Assembly: GCF_007995245.1 (NCBI RefSeq)
Contig: NZ_VCBA01000005.1
Span: forward strand, 275,919-336,522
DNA length: 60,604 bases
Source: Tateyamaria sp. syn59
GTDB taxonomy: Bacteria > Pseudomonadota > Alphaproteobacteria > Rhodobacterales > Rhodobacteraceae
Direction: 5' to 3'
The notes beneath the pieces are model-generated. The model was not told the DNA's origin. It did no database searches and saw only the letters and a program-made list of their open reading frames with translations. Shown piece after piece: positions 28,536-37,095 of this stretch. How positions within the stretch are numbered: position 1 is the first letter of the stretch; each line of letters starts with the position of its first letter. Made by a program: the position numbers and the translations under genes.

Positions 28536-29528
28536 TTAGAGGAGTGCGGGGGCGGCGCGGAGGTGGCCTGTTTCGAGGCCGTCCCAGTTTTTGATGGGTG
28601 CGCTGGTGTAGGCCAGCGCCTCGGGGTGGTTGGGGTCGAGTGCGCCGAGCCGGACGAGGATTTGTGCGATGGCGCATTCGGCGGCGCGGGTGCCGCCATC
28701 GGTGATCTTGAGTGCCACACCCATGCGCTGTTCGGGCAGGATGGCGATGAAGAACGCTTCGGCCCCTGTTTTGATCGCGACCTTGCCGTTCATGGCGCGC
28801 ATGAGGCGGGTGCAGGCGCGCCCCTCGCCTGCGACGAGATCGGGGTGGGCCGTCATTGCGTTGCGCAGTTGGTCTTCGGCGCTGTCGGGGGCGGCGGCGG
28901 CGAAGTGGGCCATGGCGCGGGCCATGCCGTGTAGGGTGCAGGCGAAATTGGGGGCGGAGCAGCCGTCGATGCCGTAGCCGGGGGAGGTTTCATTTGTCAC
29001 CCGTTCGAAGGCTTCGAGACAGGCGTTTTGCACCGGGTGATCGGGGTCTACGTAATCGGGGCCCGCGCCGAGGTGTTTGGCGAGCGTCAGGAAGCCGGTG
29101 TGCTTGCCGGAGCAGTTGTTGTGGATGCGGCAGGGGCTTTCGTCCCCCTTGATCATTGCCGTGCGCAGGTCGGGGTCGCGGGATTCCTGCGGGCCGCATT
29201 TGAAGTCGTGGTCTTCTTTGCCGATGGCGGAGAGCCATGCGCCGACCTTGTTTACATGGACGGGTGCGCCCTGGTGCGAGGCGCAGGCGAGGGCGAGGTG
29301 TTCGGGTGTAAGGTTGTGGGCAGCGGCTGCGCCGCTTGTCAGGAGGGGCAGGGCCTGGATCATTTTGGAGGACGACCGGGGCAGGACGACGGTGCCGGGT
29401 TCGCCCCACGCTTCGACGATCTGGCCGGTGTCGTCGCAGATGACCGCGTGGCCCTGATGTGCGCTTTCCAGGAAGGGGCCGCGCCAGATTTCGGCCAGGG
29501 TGACTGCGCCATGTGCCGGATGTGTCAT
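28536..29528 (-). CDS. L-asparaginase (Rhizobium-type, asparaginase_II family)
   Basis: A 330-residue protein of the family of thermolabile rhizobial asparaginases, unrelated to E. coli AnsA/AnsB. Visible family features are PRSSSKMIQALPLL (Ser/Lys site), CASHQGAPVHVNKV, a cysteine in FKCGPQES, HNNCSGKHTGFL and GIDGCSAPNFACTLHGMARA. It should hydrolyse asparagine to aspartate and ammonia in the cytosol. I used ATG 29528; a longer in-frame start would add a basic non-conserved leader. It is convergent with serB. Confidence 0.9.
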   Translation of the reverse strand: MTHPAHGAVTLAEIWRGPFLESAHQGHAVICDDTGQIVEAWGEPGTVVLPRSSSKMIQALPLLTSGAAAAHNLTPEHLALACASHQGAPVHVNKVGAWLSAIGKEDHDFKCGPQESRDPDLRTAMIKGDESPCRIHNNCSGKHTGFLTLAKHLGAGPDYVDPDHPVQNACLEAFERVTNETSPGYGIDGCSAPNFACTLHGMARAMAHFAAAAPDSAEDQLRNAMTAHPDLVAGEGRACTRLMRAMNGKVAIKTGAEAFFIAILPEQRMGVALKITDGGTRAAECAIAQILVRLGALDPNHPEALAYTSAPIKNWDGLETGHLRAAPALL

Positions 29529-29704
29529 CTTTTCCCTCACAACTTGGCGATTTCCCGCCAATTCATCTTTCCTGCGTCGCGCCTTTCGCGCTAATGTGCG
29601 ACTTGTCGAGAAGAAAGACCGCTCTTGCAAGAGAATGCGCCGAAAATGGTGCACCCGGGGACGGTTCAGGTATTGAGGTTTCGAACAGCTTGGAGGCTGT
29701 GGCT

Positions 29705-30235
29705 ATGGCATTTACGAAGACGATCATTGGAGCGGTCGGCGCGCTTTCGCTTATGGCGGGTGCTGCTCTTGCGCAAGATCAAAGCACGAACCGGGTGGCG
29801 GCCAAGACCGACTGGAGCGTGTTCGTCGAGGATAATCCAACGGAATGCTGGGGTGTTGCGACGCCCAAGGAGGTGGTGAACACCCGCGAAGGGCGCGTCG
29901 TAGCGGCGACTCGTGGTCAGATCCTGCTGATGGTGTTTTATCGCCCAAGTGCAGAAGCCAAGGGACAAGTTGCCTTTACCGGTGGCTATCCCTTCCGGTC
30001 GGGATCGACGGTCAACGTGAATATTGGCGGCACCGAGTTTGAGTTGTTCACCGAGGGTGAATGGGCTTGGCCTGCGACACCTGCGGACGACGCCAAGATC
30101 GTCACCGCCATGAAGCGCGGCGCCAATGCCGTGGTCACAGGTGTTTCGAGCCGTGGGACGACGACGACGGACACGTTCTCGCTGCTGGGCTTTACGGCGG
30201 CGGTCGAGGATGCCGAGGCGCGCTGCGGCGGGTAA
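29705..30235 (+). CDS. IalB-like (invasion-associated locus B) periplasmic protein
   Basis: The 176-residue protein has a Sec signal peptide (KTIIGAVGALSLMAGAALAQ, cleavage near residue 23) and a beta-rich body with WSVFVEDNPTECWGVATPKE and TGGYPFRSGSTV, resembling the IalB family. In Bartonella IalB aids erythrocyte entry; free-living relatives have no defined role. Two Cys (ECW and the C-terminal RCGG) may form a disulfide. ATG 29705 has GGAGG upstream. The 176 bases before it show no other gene. Confidence 0.78.
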   Translation: MAFTKTIIGAVGALSLMAGAALAQDQSTNRVAAKTDWSVFVEDNPTECWGVATPKEVVNTREGRVVAATRGQILLMVFYRPSAEAKGQVAFTGGYPFRSGSTVNVNIGGTEFELFTEGEWAWPATPADDAKIVTAMKRGANAVVTGVSSRGTTTTDTFSLLGFTAAVEDAEARCGG

Positions 30236-30373
30236 CGCTGCCGTCATTGCAAGTCACAAACGTGAGAAGGACTGTGCAGGTATGCACGGCCCTTTGGTGC
30301 ATTTGCGCAGTTTGGAACCTTTTGGTCCATTACTAGGTGGTGTGGGGTCACAAACCCGAAAAAGGAATTCGTT

Positions 30374-30943
30374 ATGGTCACCACCACTGTTCATACTGTC
30401 GATACCGCCCCTGAGTCCTCGAAACCACTGCTTGAGAATGTGATTAAGGCCTTTGGCTGGTTGCCCAGCCTGCATGGCGTCATGGCGGAAAGCCCCGGTC
30501 TGCTGGAGGGCTATCAGCACCTGCACCGGCTGGCGATCGAGGGAACAGCCTTTACCCCCGAAGAGCGGACGGTGGTTTGGATGACGGTGAATGTCGCCAA
30601 CCAGTGTCACTATTGTGTGCCCGCCCATACCGGCCTCGCGAAGATGGAGAAGATTGACGACGCCGTTGTGAATGCGTTGCGGGACGAGACGCCCTTGCCC
30701 GCGAAACTGGAAGCACTGCGGACCTTTACCCTTGCCATCCGTGACAGTCATGGGCGTCCTGGAGCGGACGCCATCGCGGCCTTTGAGGCGGCGGGATATG
30801 ACGAGCGCGCGATCCTCGACACCGTTCTGATCTATGCACAGAAGGTGATTTCGAACTTTACCAATGCGTTGTTCGAGACGCCGACCGAAGCGGCCTTTGC
30901 CCCGTTCGCGTGGGAGCCAAAGGGCAAGGTAGCGGCGGAGTGA
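30374..30943 (+). CDS. AhpD-like/carboxymuconolactone decarboxylase family protein
   Basis: A 189-residue all-helical protein with the redox motif NQCHYCVPAHTGLA (CxxC followed by His three residues later), the hallmark of the alkylhydroperoxidase AhpD core. Members act as peroxidase-linked thiol proteins or unknown oxidoreductases. AAAGGAATTCGTT precedes the ATG. The gene is single, with repeat copy D 45 bases past its stop. Confidence 0.9.
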   Translation: MVTTTVHTVDTAPESSKPLLENVIKAFGWLPSLHGVMAESPGLLEGYQHLHRLAIEGTAFTPEERTVVWMTVNVANQCHYCVPAHTGLAKMEKIDDAVVNALRDETPLPAKLEALRTFTLAIRDSHGRPGADAIAAFEAAGYDERAILDTVLIYAQKVISNFTNALFETPTEAAFAPFAWEPKGKVAAE

Positions 30944-30987
30944 TCCAGATGTGCGCCTGACGGCGCGCGCGATTCATTTTTGCTGAT

Positions 30988-31039
30988 GAGGGGCTGTCTG
31001 CCCCTCAAACTCCCCGAAGGTATTTTTAGCCAGAAGAAG
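30988..31039 (+). repeat. dispersed intergenic repeat, family 1, copy D (terminator-like)
   Basis: GAGGGGC-TGTCT-GCCCCTC is followed by CTCCCCGAAGG and TATTTTTAGCCAGAAGAA. The end matches copy C. It lies downstream of the AhpD-like gene in terminator orientation. Confidence 0.78.
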
Positions 31040-31129
31040 GGCAGTGGTTTTGGCCGCTGCTCTTTTCGTTTTGGGCGAATCCTTTTGATTGTTGGTTGGT
31101 TTCCTATATAGGGGCGCATCACCCTATTT

Positions 31130-32317
31130 ATGGATACCGCTATGGCTGATGCGCCGATCACGCAGGATGTTTTGACGATCCCCCGGAAACTGCCGGAGGG
31201 GCCTGTGAACCTTGTGGGTCTGACCCGCCCGCAGTTGCGGGAGGTTTTGGTGGCCCACGGCACGCCGGAGAAGCAGGCGAAGATGCGGGTGGGGCAGATC
31301 TGGCAGTGGATTTACCAATGGGGTGTGCGTGACTTTGATGCGATGACGAACCTGTCGAAAGTGTATCGCGCCGAGTTGGCCGAGAAGTTTGTCATCGAGA
31401 TCCCCGAGGTGGTGTCGAAGCAGGTGAGTGTCGATGGCACCCGCAAGTGGTTGGTGCGCATTGCTGGGGGGCACGAGGTTGAGGTTGTTTATATCCCCGA
31501 GGAGGATCGGGGGACGTTGTGTGTGTCGTCTCAGGTCGGGTGCACGCTGACTTGTTCGTTCTGTCATACCGGCACACAGAAGCTGGTGCGCAACCTGACT
31601 GCGGCGGAGATTGTTGGTCAGGTGATGATGGCGCGCGATGATCTGGACGAGTGGCCCGTGCCCGGTGCGCCGAAGGATGAGACGCGGCTGCTTTCCAACA
31701 TCGTGCTGATGGGGATGGGCGAGCCGCTTTATAATTTCGAGAACGTGCGCGATGCGATGAAGATCTGCATGGATGAGGAGGGCATTCAGCTCAGCCGTCG
31801 GCGGATCACGTTGAGCACTTCGGGCGTTGTGCCGGAGATTGAGCGGACGGCGAATGAGATTGGCTGTCAGCTTGCTGTGTCTTTCCACGCCACGACCGAC
31901 GACGTCCGCAACACGTTGGTGCCGATCAACAAGCGGTGGAACATCGAGGCGCTGTTGGAGGCGTTGAAAGCCTATCCGCGCGGTCGTAATTCGGAGCGGA
32001 TCACCTTTGAATATGTGATGCTGGATGGGGTGAATGATACCGACGCCGATGCGCACCGGTTGGTGGAATTGCTGGAGGGCATTCCGGCCAAGGTGAACCT
32101 GATCCCGTTCAACGAGTGGCCCGGTGCGCCCTACAAGCGGTCGTCGAACAACCGGATCCGCGCCTTTGCCAACATCATCTATCAGGCGGGCTATGCCTCA
32201 CCCATCCGGACGCCACGGGGTGAGGATATTCTGGCCGCCTGCGGGCAGTTGAAGTCGGCGACTGAGCGCGCGCGCAAGAGCCGCAAGGAGATTGCGGCGG
32301 AGGCTGGGCTGAACTGA
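31130..32317 (+). CDS. rlmN: dual-specificity rRNA/tRNA methyltransferase RlmN
   Basis: RlmN is a radical-SAM enzyme that methylates C2 of A2503 in 23S rRNA and A37 in some tRNAs. The 395-residue protein has [12 protein letters not shown] (the CxxxCxxC cluster ligands), [23 protein letters not shown], and the second-site cysteine in [11 protein letters not shown]. Two ATGs (31130, 31142) are possible; neither has a clear ribosome site, and a hexamer-like TATATAG lies about 25 bases upstream of the first. Confidence 0.97.
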   Translation: MDTAMADAPITQDVLTIPRKLPEGPVNLVGLTRPQLREVLVAHGTPEKQAKMRVGQIWQWIYQWGVRDFDAMTNLSKVYRAELAEKFVIEIPEVVSKQVSVDGTRKWLVRIAGGHEVEVVYIPEEDRGTLCVSSQVGCTLTCSFCHTGTQKLVRNLTAAEIVGQVMMARDDLDEWPVPGAPKDETRLLSNIVLMGMGEPLYNFENVRDAMKICMDEEGIQLSRRRITLSTSGVVPEIERTANEIGCQLAVSFHATTDDVRNTLVPINKRWNIEALLEALKAYPRGRNSERITFEYVMLDGVNDTDADAHRLVELLEGIPAKVNLIPFNEWPGAPYKRSSNNRIRAFANIIYQAGYASPIRTPRGEDILAACGQLKSATERARKSRKEIAAEAGLN

Positions 32318-32409
32318 GCCGCCATACTGCTTTTTGCAAAAAGGCTTTGCCCTGACGGTCGGAGCCTGTAGCTTTCTCGTATTGTGTTACGACATTCTTG
32401 GAAGCTGAT

Positions 32410-32769
32410 ATGATGACTTTTTTCAAACGTATTGCCATTGCATTTATTCTGATCTTGCCGACGACCGTGGCGGCACAAGAGTTCAAGTGGATCCAGACCG
32501 AGGCGGAGTTCAGGACCCTCGTTGTGGGTAAGAAGATGTGGTTCAACAGCGACAATTTTACCATCAAGTCCAACGGTTCATTGACTGGCAATTTTGGCGG
32601 CAAGCGTTTGCAAGGCGCGTGGGCCTGGCGTGACCAGTATTGGTGCCGGACCTTGACCACGCATTCGAAGAATACGGACTGCCAGAAGTGGGAAACGGAT
32701 GGCACGACCTTTCGCGTTACGCGGAGCCGTGGCACTGGAAAGTCCTTTGACTATTCACTGAAACGGTAG
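32410..32769 (+). CDS. secreted small protein of unknown function
   Basis: A 119-residue protein with a signal peptide (FKRIAIAFILILPTTVAAQ, cleavage about residue 23) and a beta-rich body containing two Cys (WCR and DCQ), likely disulfide-linked in the periplasm. The pattern 'GKKMWF...GSLTGNFGGKRLQGAWAWRDQYWCR' (shown in part) resembles small Rhodobacteraceae proteins often mislabelled dihydrodipicolinate reductase; this is from memory. The region 32318-32409 carries no other gene. Confidence 0.72.
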   Translation: MMTFFKRIAIAFILILPTTVAAQEFKWIQTEAEFRTLVVGKKMWFNSDNFTIKSNGSLTGNFGGKRLQGAWAWRDQYWCRTLTTHSKNTDCQKWETDGTTFRVTRSRGTGKSFDYSLKR

Positions 32770-32893
32770 GATTGTTTCTACCTACCCGTGCAACTGTTCG
32801 CGAAATCGTCACAATCTTTTCCTGTTTGCGCACCAATAGCGCCACGGTGCCCTGACATGACAGGCTCAGGGAAAAGGAAATGGAGTGATGATT

Positions 32894-33106
32894 ATGTCCG
32901 TGTTTTTTGGAAATGACCCGTTTGTCGAAGCGCAGGTGCTGGACCTGGTGAGCCGTGAACGCAGCCAGGCGCTGTCGCGCCGCGAGTGGAAGCACCGCTT
33001 GGCCGGGTACGGCTATTCTATCCGCGAGACGGCGACAGGCGATGTGGTTGAGACGCTGCCGCACCGAGTGGCTGTGTGCACATTGCCGGCCGAGATGGCC
33101 GCCTGA
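32894..33106 (+). CDS. small protein of unknown function (70 aa)
   Basis: A 70-residue soluble protein beginning SVFFGNDPFVEAQVLDLVSRE, with a short helical N-terminus and the phrase REWKHRLAGYGYSI, and ending LPAEMAA. I chose ATG 32894 because GGAG at 32882-32885 is spaced correctly for it; ATG 32888 is too close. The stop touches the end of the opposite-strand gene. I do not recognise a family, but the composition is protein-like. Confidence 0.65.
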   Translation: MSVFFGNDPFVEAQVLDLVSRERSQALSRREWKHRLAGYGYSIRETATGDVVETLPHRVAVCTLPAEMAA

Positions 33107-33466
33107 CTACCCGTTGCTTCCGGGTTTGGCTGCGTGACGTGCCGCCATGCCTTGCTGCAGTCCGTCTAAGAAGGCGAGCATGACTGGCGTCATTGCGGAC
33201 GCAGAAGGTGAGGCTTGCGCCGTTGCAACAGCGGGTGGTGTTGGAGCCTTGCCAGCGCGCGACAGGCCGACAAAGACCAGTCCGATCCCGGAAAAACCGC
33301 CGCCGATGATCAGGCAGGCCGTGATCGGATCGGTTTGCGTCAGCAGATACATGAAAAGGGCCGCGGTCAGGAAGCCGACCCCGGCCAGAAGGCAGACGCC
33401 CCCCAGACCCCCGAGCGCGGCGCGTTGGGCGGTCTGAGCGACGTTATGCTTGATCTGCGCCAGCAT
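33107..33466 (-). CDS. YqjE-like/holin-superfamily-III membrane protein
   Basis: A 119-residue protein with two adjacent membrane segments (GGVCLLAGVGFLTAALFMYLL and ACLIIGGGFSGIGLVFVGL) and a basic N-terminal helix (LAQIKHNVAQTAQR). This matches the YqjE-type family named after phage holins but found as a normal inner-membrane partner of YqjD. Its start overlaps the stop of the YqjD-like gene by one base (TAATG), so the two are cotranslated, as in E. coli yqjD-yqjE. Confidence 0.72.
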   Translation of the reverse strand: MLAQIKHNVAQTAQRAALGGLGGVCLLAGVGFLTAALFMYLLTQTDPITACLIIGGGFSGIGLVFVGLSRAGKAPTPPAVATAQASPSASAMTPVMLAFLDGLQQGMAARHAAKPGSNG

Positions 33467-33819
33467 TATGCGCGGCGCGTCGCCAGAAGACCGATCAGGA
33501 AGCCAACGCTTGCTGCGATCCCCACGGCCATGGCGGGCTGCTGGCGAATAGCATCTTCCGTTTTGGCATACCCATCTTCGGCCGCCGTGCGCACCGATGC
33601 GCCCATTTCCTGCGCGCGCAGTTGCGCGAGCGTTGCCTGATCAGCGGCGGTCTGTTTGACCTTGTCGGCCATGCCTGCTGCGTTCGCCTTGGCCCCTTCG
33701 GCCTTTTGCGAGGCGACGTCGCCCATCAGGGCCGTCAGCGCTGCGATGTCGGATTTGATCACTTCGATCTGCGCTGCCACGTCGGATGTGTCAGCCTTGC
33801 CGTTTTTTCCCTGTGCCAT
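33466..33819 (-). CDS. DUF883/YqjD-ElaB-like membrane-anchored protein
   Basis: The 117-residue protein has a long charged helical body with coiled-coil tendency and a C-terminal membrane segment with a short basic tail (AVGIAASVGFLIGLLATRRA), the layout of E. coli YqjD and ElaB, which anchor ribosomes at the inner membrane in stationary phase. ATG 33819 has GGAGGG upstream. An EcfG-like promoter (33854-33878) lies 34 bases ahead, consistent with stress control, as RpoS controls the E. coli counterparts. Confidence 0.82.
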   Translation of the reverse strand: MAQGKNGKADTSDVAAQIEVIKSDIAALTALMGDVASQKAEGAKANAAGMADKVKQTAADQATLAQLRAQEMGASVRTAAEDGYAKTEDAIRQQPAMAVGIAASVGFLIGLLATRRA

Positions 33820-33853
33820 TGTTCCCTCCGGTTCAGTTGCTGTTCGGGGGGAC

Positions 33854-33878
33854 AACGGGTAAGGGCGGCAAGGGTTCC
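33854..33878 (-). promoter_or_regulatory. EcfG-like promoter of the YqjD-YqjE-like pair
   Basis: On the minus strand GGAAC (33878-33874) and CGTT (33857-33854) are separated by 16 bases, an exact consensus match. The gene start is 35 bases from the CGTT. It falls in the short gap after the LOG-family gene. Confidence 0.52.
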
Positions 33879-33883
33879 GAAAT

Positions 33884-34726
33884 TTATCTGCCGGGTACCT
33901 CGCCGCGTTTGCCAGTAGGCCCCCAGGTGTTGATCACTTCGATGGCTTCCTGTGCCGTGTCGACGAAGCGGAAGAGGTCGAGATCGTCGGCGGAGATAGT
34001 GCCCGCGTCCGACAGCGCATCCCAGTTGATGATCTTGTCCCAGAAGGCGCGGCCGAAGAGGAGAAAGGGCACACGCTCCATCCGGCCCGTCTGGATCAGG
34101 GTGAGGGATTCGAAAAGCTCGTCCAGCGTGCCGAAGCCGCCGGGGAAGACGCAGATGGCGCGGGCGCGCATCAGGAAGTGCATCTTGCGGATGGCGAAGT
34201 AGTGGAAGTTGAAGCAGAGGTCAGGCGTGACATAGGCGTTGGGCGCCTGTTCGAACGGCAGCACGATGTTGAGCCCGATGGAGCGGCCACCGGCATCGAC
34301 GGCGCCACGGTTGCCCGCCTCCATCACACCGGGGCCGCCGCCGGTGACGATGACGTTTTCGGTGCCGCCCGTCTCCATGGACGTGAGTGTCATGAGCCGC
34401 GCGAATTCGCGTGCTTCGTCGTAGAAGGACGACAGGTCAGCGAGGGTTTGGGTGCGCGCCTCACCCTTGTTTTCCGGGTCGGGGATGCGGGCGCCGCCGA
34501 AGAGGACAATCGTGCTTTCGACGCCCTGTTCGTTCATCATCATCTCGGGCTTGAGCAATTCGAGCTGCAGCCGCACGGGGCGCAGTTCGTCCCGGCACAG
34601 GAATTCGTCATCGGCAAAGGCCAGACCGTAGGCGGGCGAGCGTGTCTGTGGTGTATCGGGCGCGCCTTCGACGGCCTTGCGGTCGGTATAGGCATCGCGG
34701 AACGGGCTGCGGTGGTCGTCTTTCAT
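33884..34726 (-). CDS. LOG-family protein (TIGR00730-type Rossmann fold)
   Basis: A 280-residue member of the LOG/YgdH family with the nucleotide motifs GGGPGVMEAGNRGA and PGGFGTLDELFE. Relatives are cytokinin-riboside phosphoribohydrolases or, in the longer PpnN class, nucleosidases that split purine nucleotides. This version is intermediate in length. ATG 34726 has AGGAGAG placed upstream. It is divergent from dapD. Confidence 0.92.
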   Translation of the reverse strand: MKDDHRSPFRDAYTDRKAVEGAPDTPQTRSPAYGLAFADDEFLCRDELRPVRLQLELLKPEMMMNEQGVESTIVLFGGARIPDPENKGEARTQTLADLSSFYDEAREFARLMTLTSMETGGTENVIVTGGGPGVMEAGNRGAVDAGGRSIGLNIVLPFEQAPNAYVTPDLCFNFHYFAIRKMHFLMRARAICVFPGGFGTLDELFESLTLIQTGRMERVPFLLFGRAFWDKIINWDALSDAGTISADDLDLFRFVDTAQEAIEVINTWGPTGKRGEVPGR

Positions 34727-34844
34727 CACATACTCTCCTGTCGGACCCTACAGGCCTAACGTGCCGGGCGCGCCTTGCCCAGATATGATTGCAAGGCCCT
34801 GCGGATTGTTGTCTAAGCGCCGCGATCAATGAGGGGAGACCGCC

Positions 34845-35672
34845 ATGTCCAACGCACAGCTTGAAACCGCCATCGAAGCCGCGTGGGACGCGCGGGATAC
34901 CATCACGCCCGCCACCACCGGTGAGACCCGTGAGGCGATCGAGGACACGCTCAACGCGCTGGACAGCGGCAGTCTGCGCGTGGCGGAGAAGCAGGGCGAT
35001 GGCAGCTGGCATGTGAACCAGTGGGCGAAGAAAGCCGTGCTGCTGGGGTTCCGTATCAAGGACATGGAACAGCAGGATGGCGGCCCGCAAGGCGGCGGCT
35101 GGTGGGACAAGGTCGACAGCAAGTTCAAGGGTTGGGGTGATAACCAGTGGCAGGCTGCCGGTTTCCGTGCCGTGCCGAATTGTGTCGTGCGCAAGTCCGC
35201 GTTTATTGCGCCGGGCGTGGTGTTGATGCCGTCTTTTGTGAACCTTGGCGCTTACGTGGACGAAGGCACCATGGTGGATACATGGGCGACCGTCGGGTCC
35301 TGCGCGCAGATCGGCAAGAATGTGCACCTGTCGGGTGGCGTGGGCATTGGCGGCGTACTTGAGCCCATGCAGGCTGGGCCGACCATTATCGAGGACAACT
35401 GCTTTATCGGGGCGCGGTCCGAGGTGGTTGAGGGCTGTATCGTCCGCGAAGGGTCTGTCCTGGGCATGGGGGTGTTCATCGGCCAGTCAACCAAGATCGT
35501 GGATCGTGAGACGGGCGAGGTCATGTATGGCGAAGTGCCGAGCGGCTCGGTTGTCGTGGCAGGGTCGATGCCGTCGAAGAACGGTGTGAACCTGTATTGC
35601 GCTGTGATCGTGAAGCGCGTCGATGAAAAGACCCGGTCCAAGACGTCGATCAACGAGTTGTTGCGCGACTGA
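34845..35672 (+). CDS. dapD: 2,3,4,5-tetrahydropyridine-2,6-dicarboxylate N-succinyltransferase
   Basis: DapD succinylates tetrahydrodipicolinate in the lysine/diaminopimelate pathway. The 275-residue protein has an N-terminal helical domain and a left-handed beta-helix built from hexapeptide repeats ([46 protein letters not shown]). The C-terminal [18 protein letters not shown] is typical. GAGGGGAGACCGCC precedes the ATG. dapF of the same pathway is also in the window but 24 kb away. Confidence 0.97.
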   Translation: MSNAQLETAIEAAWDARDTITPATTGETREAIEDTLNALDSGSLRVAEKQGDGSWHVNQWAKKAVLLGFRIKDMEQQDGGPQGGGWWDKVDSKFKGWGDNQWQAAGFRAVPNCVVRKSAFIAPGVVLMPSFVNLGAYVDEGTMVDTWATVGSCAQIGKNVHLSGGVGIGGVLEPMQAGPTIIEDNCFIGARSEVVEGCIVREGSVLGMGVFIGQSTKIVDRETGEVMYGEVPSGSVVVAGSMPSKNGVNLYCAVIVKRVDEKTRSKTSINELLRD

Positions 35673-35674
35673 TT

Positions 35675-35700
35675 GGAACGAACAGTCCCGGTCATATGTT
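35675..35700 (+). promoter_or_regulatory. EcfG-like promoter (one mismatch) of the GlsB-like gene
   Basis: GGAAC (35675-35679) and TGTT (35697-35700) are separated by 17 bases; the consensus is GGAAC-N16/17-CGTT. The gene start is 33 bases beyond, the same offset as the two exact matches in this window. Confidence 0.42.
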
Positions 35701-35732
35701 GTCTGTGCAGGTTGGCACATGGGAGATGACCT

Positions 35733-35984
35733 ATGACTGGACTGGGTTGGTTTGCGGCGATCATCGTGGGCGCTTTGGCTGGCTGGATCGCCGAAAAGAT
35801 CATGAAGACGGATCACTCGCTGCTGTTGAACATCGTGCTGGGGATCCTTGGCGCTGTGGTGTTCAACGCGATTTTGACCTTTGTGTTCGGGTCCACGCTG
35901 GGCGGTTGGATTGGGCAACTGGTAGCTGGGATCGTGGGGGCGTGTATCCTGATCTCCCTTGGGCGCGCGGTGCGCAGCGCCTAA
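35733..35984 (+). CDS. GlsB/YeaQ/YmgE-family membrane protein
   Basis: An 83-residue protein with three hydrophobic segments and the family pattern GLGWFAAIIVGALAGWIAEKIM, then ILGAVVFNAIL and GWIGQLVAGIVGACILI. These transglycosylase-associated-named proteins are small inner-membrane proteins induced by stress in many bacteria; function unknown. GGGAGATGACCT precedes the ATG. An EcfG-like promoter is just upstream. Confidence 0.92.
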   Translation: MTGLGWFAAIIVGALAGWIAEKIMKTDHSLLLNIVLGILGAVVFNAILTFVFGSTLGGWIGQLVAGIVGACILISLGRAVRSA

Positions 35985-36046
35985 CGCTTTCGCCTTGATG
36001 TGAATTGGGCTAGGGCTGTCGCAATCAAATTGCGGCGGCCCTATTC

Positions 36047-36397
36047 ATGTCCGAGACCAAGAAATCCAAACCGAAGCCCGCGTCGCGGCAGCAAGTGTTT
36101 ACCCTGCTTGTGCAGATCGGGCGCAAGGCCGGGGATGGGTTGCCGGATGGGGCGACCGGTGCCGCGCTGATGTGCTTTGCGTCCGGCGTGGACGAGGCGG
36201 AGGCGGTGCGTGAGACCGTTGCGCTGTTGAAACAGGCCGATACCGCACCGCTGGATGTGACTGGCTATGGCACCCTGGATGAGCGGTTGGCCGAGGGGCA
36301 TGAGATTGATGGCGAGGAGCGGGCGCTGATGCAGCGTGCGCTGGATGAAAACGCGGTGATCGTGGCGCAGGTGACGCCGTTTTTCGACAAGGACTAA
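36047..36397 (+). CDS. hypothetical protein (116 aa)
   Basis: A soluble, mostly helical protein with a basic N-terminus (SETKKSKPKPASRQQ) and an acidic remainder; no signal peptide, membrane segment or known motif. A single Cys lies in ALMCFASGVDEAEAV. Its stop overlaps the end of the convergent methyltransferase gene by four bases. The composition and length suggest a real gene, but I do not recognise the family. Confidence 0.72.
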   Translation: MSETKKSKPKPASRQQVFTLLVQIGRKAGDGLPDGATGAALMCFASGVDEAEAVRETVALLKQADTAPLDVTGYGTLDERLAEGHEIDGEERALMQRALDENAVIVAQVTPFFDKD

Positions 36398-37020
36398 GCG
36401 CGTCGGAAGGCGACGAGGAGGGCAGTGTCCTTGGCATGATCACCTGTGGCTGAGGGGCCGTAGATGGCGACTTCGGTCGTGGTGAGGTCGTCGATATCAG
36501 TCTCTAACTGGGTCAATTCGCCCTCGAACCCCAAGGCGGCGTAGTGCTTTGCATTCACCGATATCACGATGCGGCCACCCGGCCTGACCGCTGCCAATAC
36601 CGGTTTGATCCCGTCCGGTCCAACATGCCCGTTGGTGAAGGTGCCGGAGCTAACGGCCCCTTGATACAGGCCATGGGGCGTCGCCAACCCGTCAAAGAGG
36701 TTTTCGACACGGGTTGTGCGGTAGATGTCCTTGGTCTTCGCGACCTCCAGCATGTCGGCGGAGATGTCGGTGCCGTCGATGTCCTCGATCCCGCGGGCGC
36801 GCAGGGCGCCGCCGCACAGACCTGTGCCTGCGCCGACATCCAATACCGGGCCGAAACCGCCGATATTCACGAAGTGACGGGCCACTGCTTCGGGCAGGAT
36901 ATAGTCACTGTTGCGGGCGAAATCGCTGTCGTAGCTGTCGGCCCATGCGGCGTAGAGCTGTTTTGAATCCTCGGGCGTTTCGAGGGCATAGGCGGCGTCG
37001 AGGGAGGGGTCTTTGGCCAT
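36394..37020 (-). CDS. class I SAM-dependent methyltransferase
   Basis: The 208-residue protein has a Rossmann methyltransferase fold: YAAWADSYDSDFA near the N-terminus, motif I PVLDVGAGTGLCGGALRARG, the acidic residue in DGTDISADML, and GGRIVISVNAKHY. It resembles the small Williams-Beuren-type/UbiE-like methyltransferases. The substrate is unknown. I chose ATG 37020 (AKDPSLDAAYALETPED); in-frame ATGs upstream overlap the divergent gene's promoter area. Confidence 0.86.
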   Translation of the reverse strand: MAKDPSLDAAYALETPEDSKQLYAAWADSYDSDFARNSDYILPEAVARHFVNIGGFGPVLDVGAGTGLCGGALRARGIEDIDGTDISADMLEVAKTKDIYRTTRVENLFDGLATPHGLYQGAVSSGTFTNGHVGPDGIKPVLAAVRPGGRIVISVNAKHYAALGFEGELTQLETDIDDLTTTEVAIYGPSATGDHAKDTALLVAFRRA

Positions 37021-37095
37021 GTTGCGATTAGGCGATGCCGTGCCAAGCTTGGCAAGGGGCTTGTGCATGGTCCTTAGGCGCGCCACCTATGCAGG

